Shown here piece after piece: positions 34,384-45,799 of a stretch of DNA of 64,000 nucleotides. The position numbers and the translations under genes are program-made. Below the pieces are notes generated by a model. It worked only from the letters and a program-made list of their open reading frames with translations, did no database searches and was not told the origin of the DNA. Position 1 is the stretch's first letter; every line of letters begins with the position of its first letter. The stretch spans positions 563,845,291 through 563,909,290 of the forward strand of contig VDFB02193867.1 in the NCBI GenBank assembly GCA_007258455.2. Reading direction: 5' to 3'. The DNA is from Sequoia sempervirens. Its lineage: Eukaryota > Streptophyta > Pinopsida > Cupressales > Cupressaceae.

Positions 34384-35391
34384 TGTAGATGTCAAAATCT
34401 GCATTTTCTCAAACAAACAACTATTAGTAAACTTTAAGAAAGTTGAATAAGACATCCCTATGAAATACCGAATCATGCTTCATAATGCAATCAAAACAAC
34501 AAAATATCAAATGAACTAAATGAAAGCATAAGGAAGCAAGAATCAAACTCTATCTCATATTGGATTGGTGCTATTGTGGAAAATAGCCCTTTCCCAATTC
34601 TTGCTTAAGCTCCATGATGAAATTGCTATGAAGAATGATATGAAATGCTAAGATGGGCAAAATTAGCTCTCAATTAGAGAGTAACCTTGCATGAGATTGT
34701 GGATCAAGTTGTGGAGTTGTGGAGGATTTTTTGATGAATGAAGCTCTCTATTTGTATATTCTCAAATGCTAAGAGTGCTCATAAGAGAGTAATGTGGGAT
34801 AAAAAATAAGCCAATGAAAAGAGGCCACTTGTCATCATGTCATAGGTTGAGGGATGTGCAAGATTTGGGAAATGTGCCCAAGAGGGGGAAATTTCAAATT
34901 TGAATTTGAGAGTTAATGCTTAGTTTGACCTTTGCAAGGGACATGTAAGAGACATTAATTGCTTTGTTGGATGTACATGTCCACTTGATTTTGAATTCAA
35001 ACTTGAGGGAATATTCCCCAAAGATGCCATGTTGATGGAAAATGTTGATTTTAATAAATCAATAAATTGATTTATTGGTGCAAGTGGGAAAATTTAGAGA
35101 ATGTGATGGGTAGTTAGGTTAGGCTAATTTAGGATTAGATTAGCTTAATGATGATTAGGTGAGTTTGACCAATTTGACTCAAATATTTGGATTTATTAAA
35201 TCAAAGAGGGATGGAATATGCATTTTGGGATTTAAGTAAATAAAGTTTTGTTTATTTAATTAAAAGGATGATGTTAGACTTTGATTTATTTAATTTAAAT
35301 GAATAACCTTAGGAATGAATTAAATAGTCCTAATTTACTTGGTGAATGGATGAGCTTGATTAATTTAATGAGTGGATGCATCTATATTTTG
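34384..35391 (-). repeat. 3' LTR of level 2 element
   Basis: Closely similar (well above 90 % by eye) to 55795-56807. Its inner end lacks about 10 bp (TGTAGACATG on the minus strand), and the polypurine tract AAAAAGGGG (35399-35391) directly abuts the truncated start. Confidence 0.9.
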
Positions 35392-37056
35392 CCCCTTTTT
35401 GAAGTAATGTACTTGTTGCATTGGTTCAAAGAATAGACTTGCTGCGATCAAAATTGAATTTTTTTATGATTTTTTCGGATACCCCAGCAGAAAGAAGTAC
35501 ATTGGTACATTACCCCCTCAAGAGATCGAGTGAAAAGATTTGATTTGAGGGTCGATCTCGCGATAAAGAGGTTCAAAATGGATAGTGATGCAAATAAGAT
35601 GGTTTTAAGATGCTTAGAATAACAAATCTATATTATCTTAAACAACTTAAATGATGATATGATGTATGAGATGGATGAAATGGATGATGTGATATGCTAT
35701 GATTATGCAAATGGGTGATTTATGAGATGCTTAGACTAACAGATCTATATTATGATGATGATGCAAATGCAGTGCATCTGAGATAATCGATGTTTCCTAT
35801 TATGTATGATATGAATGATATGTGGTATGCTAAAAGTTTTTTGGATGTAGGATGGATGCATGATGGATCTGTTGGTGATGTTATGTTAGTGTGGAGAAAG
35901 AATGAGATGATGACAAGAGGATCCAACAAGTCCATGATCTGACGAGACTTATTAGAGATGATGATGATGATTTTCTTATCAAGGATTGGGATTTTAAAAG
36001 GGCTACTTACCTTATGTTTGATTACACATGTAGATACGATGCATCAAGGTATAAAGAAATAGGATGGCGTTGTACCTAGTGCGATGGACTTTGACTTGAC
36101 AAACAGATAGGAGTATTCTTGTTCACACTTGACATATGGAAACCTTGCTAGGACATACCTAACAAAGCAAGTATTCACCAAGTTATTTTACAAGAACGTC
36201 CAACAAGCACAGTAGAAAAAAGGTAATGATCGTTGCCCCATTCCTATCTCTCTAAATCCCTCACTCAGATATCATTGAGAGGTTCTTGGAATGAGCGCAA
36301 TAAGATAAATCAAAAGAAGAGATCAAGTATGCAAACAAGCCAATGTTCTTCATACCTTCAGCCAAAGGGATTTGTTTTGATAGGATAAGAATCAAAGGTG
36401 ATATCCAAAATGATGCCCATTGTCGGAACGATATATTCTAGGACATGCATTGTATAGGATGATGATGGTTTGATAAGTTGATTGATAGGCTGTTGATATA
36501 AAGTTGATTTTGTTTTAAAGATTTGTTGCTTTGATTTTTATTTTACGATTGAAGCGTGCTTTTACTGATTGCTATGATTGTTTCTATTTGTATTTTCCAA
36601 AGGATGAAGGTGATGATTAGTTTATTATGGATGGTGTTTATTTCGAGTAAAAGCGAAATGGGGTGGATGTATTTTTTTAAATATTTGGATGTTTTTGACA
36701 TTTTGAAATGTTTTGAGGTTGTTTTTGGTATTTTCAAGATTTTACAAATGTTTTGATTTTTGATTTTTTGAATGTTTTTGGATGTTTGTGTCTCGAGGGC
36801 TGATCAGAGATGAGCCTTTCGTACATCTAAGCATAGAGATGACGTAGTTCAGATTCCAATGTTTTTGATGTTTTCTATTTTTTGACTTGTTTTTTGATTT
36901 TGATATGTTTTGAATGTTTTTGGATTTTCTGATTTTCTAGTTTTTTTGGATTTTTTGCATGATTTTGATGATTTGGATATGGATATGTGTGATGATATTA
37001 GTGCTTCGTTTAGGAATTTTTGAAGACCAAGCTAAAGTTGACTAATTGAATCGATG
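35392..37056. other. level 2 internal 3' region, noncoding
   Basis: Rich in gatgatgatg and tttgatttttt runs. I see no coding domain. ORFs here are short and of skewed composition. Confidence 0.4.
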
Positions 37057-37260
37057 GATTGATGATGATGATAACATTGTTGAGGATACACAACAATGCA
37101 AGGATTTGATTGACCAGGATTGATGATGATAACATTGTTGAGGATGCACAACAATGACAAGATTGATGCTGATAACATTGTTGAGGATGTACAACAATGC
37201 AAGGATTGATTGATCGGGATTGATGATGATAACATTGTTGAGGATGCACAACAATGCAAG
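37057..37260. repeat. tandem array of four hairpins
   Basis: Four units (hairpin starts 37075, 37133, 37176, 37233) each contain CATTGTTG, an 8-base loop, and CAACAATG, a perfect 8-bp inverted repeat. They are separated by gatgatgataa and ttgattgaccggga spacers. Unit length varies from 43 to 58 bp. The serine/cysteine-rich minus-strand ORFs are artefacts of the repeat. Confidence 0.9.
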
Positions 37261-38143
37261 GATAGTGTTAAGCAACACATGGATATCCCGAGATGATTTT
37301 TTGATTGGATTTGATTAATCATGATTGATGAAGCAAGCTTTGAAATAAATGATGTTTGAATGATTGATGCGACATTAAGGTGTAAATTAGATGCGACTGA
37401 TAGTGATTATTTGGATTGATGTTCGATGAAAGATGAAGCTTGATAAGGGATGCTTGTTCATCAAAATATGCCATGGGCTAGTGATTTGGATTTTGGATCA
37501 CAAATGCTTTGACCAATTTGGTTTCACATTTTCCAATGTTTGGATCACCATATAAGGCGAAGGATATAGATCAAGATTTATTCTCAAAGCAAGATGTAAA
37601 TATCTACCCCCAGTGTCTAGCAATGTACAAAATGCCATGGATGGATGGATATGGAGAGCATGCAAAGGATGCCAAGGATTATCTTGTGATAAGATAAGGT
37701 GTTTGGATAATGCTTCATGGCTCAAATAACATTGGATAAGATAGGATCCATAAAAATGACCTATGTCTAGATGTTTACCATAAGCAAGTGTAAAATATAC
37801 TCCAAACTTTCATCAAGATCAAGATAACTTGGATGATGGATGTAGACGGATAAAGATGGATTGGATAGATGGCTCATGGATGACTAGATTTATTATGGCT
37901 GAGATGGATGGAGTGCTAGATTTATTATGGATGAGATGTTTTCACCATAACTGGCACACGTAGATGCTCGATTCAACACATGATGCCTATTTACCAGGTT
38001 TTCATCATGGTCTTGCCCAAAGTGCCACATGTGCGCTTTTCACTAGAGGACAATTTTTCTCTTTACTATTTTCAATCCTTTTTTTGATTTTTTGGATTTT
38101 CATATTTTTTTATTTTTTTTATTTTTTCTGAAAGATTTTAAGC
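37261..38143. other. level 2 internal spacer
   Basis: No recognised domain. A 62-codon plus-strand ORF (37509-37697) and its 75-codon antisense partner match no family that I know. Confidence 0.35.
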
Positions 38144-38551
38144 TCATACCGAATCACAAGGTGTTGCTAATGTAGATTCTTTTTTCATAATGTGCCATTG
38201 ATAGCCTACTTGAAGAAGTTTCTTTGCTAAGATACGTGCACTTGAATGCAGCTTTTGGGATTCCTGATTTGCTTTGCCGATACCGGAGTTAACTTTGTCG
38301 CTATGTGCACATCGTGATAGAATGCCTTCAAAATCCTTATGATCAAGGGTCATTGCCAATACATGGTCAATGTGAGAATTGGATATCATGCATGGAGGCA
38401 CAGATGGAGTGTGTTTAGGGATCATAAAAGATGGATTGGTTGACAACTTGGAATCTTTGACTTTCCAAATTTGGGAAGATGAGCAATGATGGGTGGATAC
38501 GAAAGTGTGTGTGGAATTAGGACCAACTGTTTGATACACTTTATACATCAC
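38144..38551 (-). pseudogene. integrase zinc-finger remnant in level 2 element
   Basis: The C-terminal half (GILSRCAHSDKV, then LHSSARILAKKLLQVGYQWH with IMKKES) aligns with the gypsy element at the window's left end (GTLLRCLERDEF, then THSSSLTLAKKLVRMGYYWP with TMERES), which is the stretch just before the integrase core. The zinc-ligand Cys pair and the DDE core are absent. It is the only trace of pol found in level 2 and ties the element to the same Tat-like lineage. Confidence 0.6.
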
Positions 38552-39447
38552 TAGAAAAGCCTATTTTTTCTTTTGTGGACATCTTTGATGGATACTTTTC
38601 CCTTTTTTATTTTTCCCCATAGTTTCTTTGACTGATGGAGTTTGATAGGGATGATCTTTCTTTGTATTCTTGGTATCCATTTGTATTTGATTTGTCCATT
38701 ATGCTTTCCAGCTTCTTTTTCTTTGATAACGTTCTTTGTGCTTTGATTCAAATCTTTCTTTTGATAAGGATTCTTTGTGCTCCTTATGTTGACGTTTGCT
38801 TGAGACGAAGTTGCCCCCAGTATGGTGGTAGTAGCACCTTCATTCCTTGATTCTGCTTGTTCTAAGATGTCTTGTTTGGTAAAGATGCTCTAAAAAATGA
38901 CCACTGTAGATGACATTGTTTCAATTAGCTGCTCCGCTAACTCTGAATTATATTGTTCTAGTTGACTTGTTTCCTTAAGCAGATAATGTTGGATATTCGC
39001 ATACTTGATGTCCTTAGTCTGAATTTGGGATATATTTGATCTTGATGTTGACAACTCAATGCCCTTCTCTTTTTGTGTAATAATTTCAAGAGTAAAAGAA
39101 TCATGTTCTAAATGAAGATTATCTACACGTCCATCTACAGAAAGCATCTCATGGGTAGATGAAGGAGTATGTGCTACATGGATATGATCATCTTGCTTAG
39201 ATAGGAGAGTGTCCATTAGATTATTGTTGTATCTTGAAGATACAAATTCTTGATCTTGAATGATTTCAGAGTTTCTTTTGACATGCTTTGAATCAAGTTC
39301 TTGGCATGGGTTAGTTTCAAAGGATGGATTGCTTACAAATGGTTCTTGGATGTTGTCATTAGACATGGTAAGTGGTTCAATATTCTCAAGTGTTGAGTTT
39401 AGGGTTCCTTCAATATCTGTAACCATGAGGTTGAAGGGGGTCAACAT
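38551..39447 (-). pseudogene. unrecognised level 2 ORF remnants (Lys-rich and acidic)
   Basis: A 66-codon lysine-rich piece (38551-38751) and a 185-codon acidic, Ser/Asn-rich piece (38890-39447, starts MLTPFNLMVTDIEG). No domain recognised. The latter overlaps the ORF upstream by a few bases in another frame, compatible with a simple frameshift within one former ORF. Confidence 0.45.
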
Positions 39448-40319
39448 GTCTTGGAAAGGACCATTGCTAGACTTTGGTGTTGATCACGCTTTTGAATAAA
39501 TCTTTGAGATATGTCCTCTAACTCATTAGGCGATGTAGAGACATTTTCATCATGATCATTGGTCGATGGATCGTACATTATGTCAATAGGATCAAATAAT
39601 CCTAACACTCCTTGAAATAGATCACTAAAAAGTGGCTCTTGATGTATGGTGAGTTGATCATTGGAAGGTGTAGAAACATCTTCAATATGCTCCTTAATTG
39701 AGAGATTTTGAACATTGTTCTCAAAAATTGTGGCAAAGAGATTGTGAATGTCTTCAACCATAGGGTCAAGTGATGTTGACATTTCTTGAATTGGATTATT
39801 ATTGGGTTTTATCGGTGGATTTTGATCATGATTGAGAAGTGACTCTTGACATATGTTGATTTGATCATTGGATGAAGTAAACACAACTTCAAGGTGCATA
39901 GTGATGGATTGATCTTGATCCTTGTTCTCAACAGTTGTCATTTTTTGTGTTTGTGCTTGTGTTTGTTGGGTAGCTTGAGAGGCTTGGACAACTTAAGAGG
40001 CTTGTTGCACTTGTTGAGCTTGTCTTGCTTGTTGCGTGGCTAGATATTGTTGGATGGCCTTTTGGTAGGCTTCATGAGCTTTTAGTGCAATGTCATATTG
40101 TCTTGCCACATTTGGTTTTGGTGGTGGTGGTGGTGGAATTGGGATCATGTTGGATGCAGTGATGGGTAGTTGAGATACTTTTGAAGTGATCATAGTGGTT
40201 TGTGATATGATGGGTTTGATCGAGGTGATAGGAATGGTCAGAATGATTGAGGTGATAGGTCTTTGGGAGACCATATTTTGATTTGTCGCGATTGATGTTG
40301 TCATTTGATTAGATACCAT
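39441..40319 (-). pseudogene. unrecognised level 2 ORF, Pro/Gln-rich then acidic
   Basis: Two open pieces (40319-39993 and 39941-39441) share a frame and are separated by one stop (TAA where CAA fits). The first is Thr/Ile-rich, then PIPPPPPPKPNVARQYDIAL and a Gln/Ala-rich coiled stretch (AIQQYLATQQARQAQQVQQ). The second is acidic with repeated S-x-DPM/DPI words. The position corresponds to the coding half of the element after the leader. Possibly a rapidly evolving gag-like or accessory protein. Function unknown. Confidence 0.5.
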
Positions 40320-40834
40320 CTATTGGTGCGATGCCGATGGTATATTCAAAGGTTTTGATGTGATGACTTGATTGGTGTTAGGTGGATTGATTTGGATGGA
40401 GTGATTGGTGCTAGGTAAAGGGGGAAGCCCTAAACCAAGGAATGATGTTGATATGGGTAATGGTGGTGGAGATGTCTCTTGGCATAATGACTCAACTATT
40501 TTGGTAAGTGCAGTAATTTGATCTCACCAGATTTGATTTTGATTTTGATCTTGACTCCCTTGATATAGTTGATTTGGATTTTGTTAAACAGGTTTGGAGT
40601 GTGTACTTGTGTTTGATTTTGGACAATGTTCTAATTTGGGATGATATTCAACTTTGGCATGATGGGTTGAAATTGAACATTGTTGATGTTGGGAATCATA
40701 TTGCCTTGTTTTAGGTAACTCTAATCTTGCATGGTGTTACCTTGACTTGGAGTTGTTAACATCTTGTTTGGATTTTGAACAATATTCATCTAATTTGCAA
40801 CCATATTTATCCCAAAGTTTGATGGATTCATGTT

Positions 40835-41149
40835 TCAAAAACTTGTACTTGGTACATTCTTGTTTGGCATGTAGGGATTTGGTGGTATGACGTTAGTTTG
40901 AAGGCTCATGCATTGATTGTTTAGTGGACATACTTGTAGGTTTGGTTTTAGATCTACCATCAGGAAATGTGTTCCAATCTTTGATTTGGGCATACTCATA
41001 CTTGTTGTGCCATTGACATTTGTAGAAGGCAATGATCCCATGTACGGTTTGTATAGATGTGAGTGTTGATAACCAATTGGTATTGTAAGACTTTGAAAGT
41101 TCAATTGATTTGGATTACTCATGATGTATGGATAAAGTTTGTATTCCAT
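40835..41149 (-). pseudogene. unrecognised level 2 ORF, Asn/Pro-rich N-terminal piece
   Basis: 104 codons starting MEYKLYPYIMSNPN, rich in Asn, Pro, Met. The same composition (NPN, NMxxN words) continues in broken form to 40320, so this is probably the N-terminal part of the same former protein. No family recognised. Confidence 0.4.
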
Positions 41150-42210
41150 ATTCCTCTTGTGTTTTTACCTCATTGTAAAAGTGACCTCTAAGGTTCTTAG
41201 GACTAATGACAAGATGAAGGATGAAAGGGGTGAATGGTATGAGTGTTTGAACATTTAGGAACTTTGGATCAATACTAGACTTAGGGTTTGATTTTGATTG
41301 CTTTTGATTTGGATTTGGATAATGAACTTGTAAACCCTAAGATGTTAGGTGCGATCTTAAGATCAACTTGTTCAAAAGGATTGCTAATTCAATTAAATGT
41401 ATGGCAAAGGATGCATTCCCCTACACCTAACTAAACAAGGTGATTTTGATTTTGATGATTTACCCAAGTCTAGAATGATGTTTTCAAAGCTCTAAAGTTG
41501 TTTGTGGGATGTAGATGATAAATGTTTGGATGGATGAAGTGTTTGATTTTGATCCTAAATGAATCTAGGAAGGACTTGTTTAAAAGACCAAGATAGTGAA
41601 GAACATGCTTTTCTCTAAGAGTAATTCGAAATCAAAAAATCAATGTTTGCATGAAAACCATACGACCAAAATATGCCAAGCACATATGTGGGTCCAATTG
41701 ATTTAATGTTTTCTTAATGGATTATTTTCACCACAAACACGCTCTTCATTAGATTTTGAATCTAGATGTCTAATGTCTCAACTTTCCCCTTATCTCGCAA
41801 AGTGTATTATGCGGAAACCAAGGAAATTTGAGGCAAACGTTACCTATTGTTGACCTTAGTAGGAACAAATTGAGATGAAATCCAAATGTTTAGAAGCCTC
41901 TAAGGATACGAATCCCAAGGGAAAGCAATAACATGTGAATTTATTCAAGGATATTTGCCTCTCCTAAAGGGCTTGCAATTTTGATGATTCTTTGAATGTT
42001 GGTTTCGATATTTTTGATCAAAGCACTGTGTTTTCACACCACAAGCAATATGACGTCCTAGGTCAATTGGTATGTTTTTCTTGGTGGGCTTACCTCATGC
42101 CCTTTGTAGAAGAGATGATTTTACATGCAACCAAGGAAAGAGTATAAAGGTATGTTAAGAATGAAGTCTTAACTTCTATACTTTAACCAAGATTGGACAT
42201 GGAAAGTACC
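41150..42210. other. level 2 leader, left part
   Basis: No gene. It is continuous with 52473 onward once the level 3 insertion is removed. Target copy GTACC at 42206-42210. Confidence 0.5.
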
Positions 42211-42969
42211 TGTTGTGCATGTTTTGCACACACGCCCCGCCATAGGCAAGGAGCCCCTTGTTTTTTTTTGCTCCTAATAGGCTACTTTGCTCCTGTCTTG
42301 TTTTGTGTGCCCCATTTCCAAGCCCAAATTGGTCATGTGCCATCAAACGATCAAATCCCCTACCCAAATTCACCTACTTGGGGTATTCAAATCTATAGAG
42401 AAATAAAGTCCCCCATCCCCTTTCTGCCTTTTGTCTTGCTTTGGCTATTTCAGAAACATCCGTGGACCCCTGTCGATCTAGTTTCCACATTTTTGGCTTT
42501 GGGGACAACTTTTTGGTGGATTTAGGATGTGTTTGGGGTGTTTCAATGAACTGCAAAGGTTTCGTCAAAGTTTGGTTGAGTTTTGATGGTTTTGGAATTT
42601 TTCCTTCGGAATTCCCTTCCTCCTTGGCTGTTTGGAAACATCCATGGACCCCCGTCGCTCCCGTTTCCTCATTTTTGACTTTGGGGTCACCCTTTTTTGG
42701 ATCTAAGATGTGTTTGAAGTACATAAATGAACTGCCAAGGTTTCATCAAAGTCTGGTTGAGTTTCGATGGTTTTGAAACTTTTCCTCCTTCCTCCTTGGC
42801 TATTTGGAAACATCTGTGGACCCTCGTTGCTCCCGTTTCCTCATTTTTGACTTTGGGGTTACCCTTTTTTGTATCTGGGATGTGTTTGATGTGCTTAAAT
42901 GAACTGCCAAAGTTTTGTCAAAGTTTGGTTAAGTTTCGATGGTTTCGGAGCTTTGTCCCCCTTTTGCTA

Positions 42970-43236
42970 TTTTGGAACTTCCGGCGGCTGCCTCCTTCCT
43001 GGCCTCTGGAGCCCGGCCCCTCCGTGGCTATTTCCCTGGTTACGCCTCTCTATTGCTGTTTTCGAACTTCCGACGGCTGCCTCCTTCCTGGCCTTCGGAG
43101 CCCGGCCCCTCCATGGCCATTTCCGGGGATCCGCCTCTCCGTCGCCGTTTTGGAATTTCCGGCGGCTACCTCCTTCCCGGCCTCCGGAGCCCGGCCCCTC
43201 CGTGGCTGTTTCTAGGGTTCCGCCTCCGCATGAATT
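42970..43236. repeat. 89-bp GC-rich array, short version (5' LTR)
   Basis: Three units start at 42970, 43059 and 43148 (ttttggaacttccggcgg type). The array then degenerates into GC-rich sequence to about 43730 with only traces of the unit. The matching array in the 3' LTR has eight clear units. Confidence 0.9.
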
Positions 43237-43744
43237 TTCCAAGGCTTCCTGCTCTCGGCCGAGTTCGGGCCCTCCACGCTTCAGGCCCTACATGCAGTGC
43301 TGTTTCCTTCCTGTACTCTCCCGAGTCTGCCCTCTCCGTTTCTTTCTCTGGGTTCCGCTTCTTCTTATCGCTGTTTTAAACCTTCACGCCGGGCTTCCTT
43401 CTTGCCTTCAGAGTTCGCCTTCCTGTCTTCTGCCCGGCTGGAACCCCAGCGCCCTCCAGCCTGCCCGCCTTTCTCTGGGTTCCACCTTCCATCGCTGCTT
43501 TGAACTTCCGACGTCGCCTCTTCCTGCTCTCTCAAGCCCACCTCCGCGGGCCGCTGGTTCTCAGCTCTCGCCGGGCCATGGAACTTTCAATGGTCAGCTT
43601 CTCCTTCCTGCCTCTCTTTGAGCTCACCAGGGCTATTTCGGGTTCCGCTTCCATCACCATTTTGGAACTTCCTGGCACGCTTCCTTCCCCTGCCTTCCAA
43701 AGTCTCCTGTACTGGTATTGCTGGAAGTCCTCATTCCTCCTTGG

Positions 43745-44070
43745 TTGTTTTGAACATCCAGGAGCCTGCCTCCTTCTTGGCTGTTTTGGACATCCGGGAG
43801 CTCGCCTTCTTCCCGGCTATTTTGAACATCTGGGAGCCTGCCTCCTTTCCAGCTGTTTTGAACATCTAGGAGCCCGCCTCCTTCCCGACTATTTTGAACA
43901 TCCAGGAGCTCACCTCCTTCTCGGCTATTTTGAACATCCAGGAGCTCGCCTTCTTCCCGGCTATTTTGAACATTCGGGAGCCTGCCTCCTTCCCGGCTAT
44001 TTTGAACATCTAGGAGCCCGCATCCTTCCCGGCTGTTTTGAACATCCGGGAGCCCGCCTCCATTTTGGCT
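43745..44070. repeat. 36-bp tandem array (5' LTR)
   Basis: Nine units of exactly 36 bp (ttttgaacatccgggagcc, then tgcctccttcccggctg) starting at 43747. Being a multiple of three it gives a 12-residue periodic ORF (VLNIREPASFLA type), with no sign of being a real protein. Confidence 0.92.
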
Positions 44071-44693
44071 TCTGTCCGCTGTCTGCCTTCTGGCTTTCTT
44101 CCGCTGTCTTTCCGCCCTCTGGTGCTCACACCCTTGAGGCACGCATTAATGTTTATGGTCAAAATGAGCTCCAAATATGAATATCAAGATATTTTGATGA
44201 TGCATGGATAGATCTAACAGGTAATTTGTAGGTTTGACTAACTTTTTCCTTAACTCATGTATAAATGCACTTACGACACTTCGTGTTTGCAGGAGTCAAA
44301 AAACCTTCTATAGGTCTATCGAAGAGGCCCATTGAGGGAGTTGTCCTCCCTTTTTTCAGATGATGATGATTTCTAAGGAGCTTTCCGCTCAAATTAGGGG
44401 CCACCAATCCATTGATTCCAATCGTCGATGGACTCATTTGATCAAAGGAAGAACACTGCAAGCACATTAAGTAAAAGACAACTTTCAGGCAGTTTTAGCT
44501 ACAGTGAAAAGGGAAATCAGCTAAATGACAAAATTGCTATAGTAACTGTCACTAGATAACAAAACAAGGAAAATACAAGGAATGTATTTTAAATTGCTAG
44601 ATAATGTCAAGGGGTAGGTGAAACCCTAATGTAGTTGAATCTGGGCCATTCGATGTAATTGAATCCTAGCAACTCATTTGGGCTTTGGAAAAC

Positions 44694-44701
44694 TATAAAT
44701 A
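44694..44701 (+). promoter_or_regulatory. TATA box of level 3 5' LTR
   Basis: TATAAATA followed by the small palindrome ggggcttgcccc. The same pair is conserved in the 3' LTR at 51611. Probable U3/R boundary. Confidence 0.7.
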
Positions 44702-45554
44702 GGGGCTTGCCCCTCATTTGTAAGGGTTGGAGAATTGATGTAAAGACATTCTACAGCAATAGAAAGCAACATTGCATGATTTATGGGTGCTCCTTTTGAG
44801 TTTGCTCTTTATGTATGCATGGTTCACCTTCCATGTTAGTTTTAGTGTTAGTTTCTTGAATGAGAGTGGTGATGGTGTTTGTTGTTTTAGTATTTGATGG
44901 ATTTCCAACACATGTTTTTTGTGGTTCATTGATGATGAGTCACTTTGCAAAGCTAGTCTAAGCTCATTACTTCATTGTTGCAACTTAGTTCAATTACATG
45001 TGCATGATGTGCATGTGCAATTTGAAAATCTATAGTCCTTAGAAGATTGCAATGGTTTTGTGCAACTGTAGGTTTCTCTTGGCCAAGCAAAACCCAGTTT
45101 AGGAAAATCTGTCTACTTTAGCAGCCACCATTGTTACTGTTCATTCGTAGCTTAGGATTAGAATAGCTTTCTTAACCCTTCTCCTTTTGCTATTTTTTTT
45201 AATCATTGGTTAGAGTAGGACCCAAAGCATCACCATGAAGCTAAATCAGATGAACTTGATGAGTTTCAACTTGTTGTTTTGAGTGGACAGTCACTGTTCA
45301 TTCACTTTCAGCACTTTGAAACTACATTTGCAAACCCAACTTCCATACTCTGTAACTCATCCGTAAGTCCTCCTTGTGATTCCAGCAAATCGCATCAAAC
45401 AACTGAGATATTCCAAGCAATGTCAAGACCTGACATCCGAGAGACCTTGGGATAGTGTTCTGCAATCTAATTGTAGAAGATTGTCTTTCAAGAGAGGTAG
45501 TGCACCTACGCACTACCTGTGTTGAAAAGTGCATAAAAAACACATCAACAGAAC

Positions 45555-45669
45555 TGGTGCTAGAAGGAGGGCTGACACGTTGGGAATAAAAAGCTGAAGG
45601 TTGGAAGTGATTCATTTTATGCCCTCTTCCTCCTAACGCCATCAACAAAACTGGCGCTAGAAGGAGGGC
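45555..45669 (+). promoter_or_regulatory. duplicated primer-binding site of level 3
   Basis: TGGTGCTAGAAGGAGGGC at 45555-45572 lies 4 bases after the LTR. A second site, TGGCGCTAGAAGGAGGGC at 45652-45669, is preceded by catcaacaaaac, i.e. the last bases of the LTR plus the 4-base gap. The 97-bp spacing marks a tandem duplication across the LTR/leader joint. Confidence 0.8.
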
Positions 45670-45799
45670 TTGACATGTTGAGGCTACGAAGATGAAAGTT
45701 GGAAGTTAAGAAAGGAAAATTGAGGTAGAAATCTGAGATAGGAGATATCTTTAATTCAAAAATCAAAAATTTTTGAAGGCAAACAAGAGCTTAGTCAAA

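Larger units (their letters stand above)
42211..45550 (+). repeat. 5' LTR of level 3 element (3340 bp)
   Basis: Very long LTR with a GC-rich middle (42960-44100) in an otherwise AT-rich window. The middle holds an 89-bp array, a diverged GC-rich stretch and a 36-bp array. TATA near 44694, then about 850 bp to the end. Confidence 0.93.

Noticed and set aside
37057..37260. CRISPR-like spacing of repeats
   Set aside because: Units vary in length and spacers are themselves similar. The context is a plant retrotransposon.
37010..37322. Three overlapping minus-strand ORFs rich in Ser and Cys
   Set aside because: They are the hairpin array read in all frames.
39441..39447. Overlap of two level 2 ORFs as a programmed frameshift
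   Set aside because: No slippery site or structure seen. Ordinary frameshift decay explains it.
42439..44180. Overlapping long ORFs in the 5' LTR of level 3
   Set aside because: Same cause: GC-rich repeats. No domain, and not conserved between the two LTR copies.
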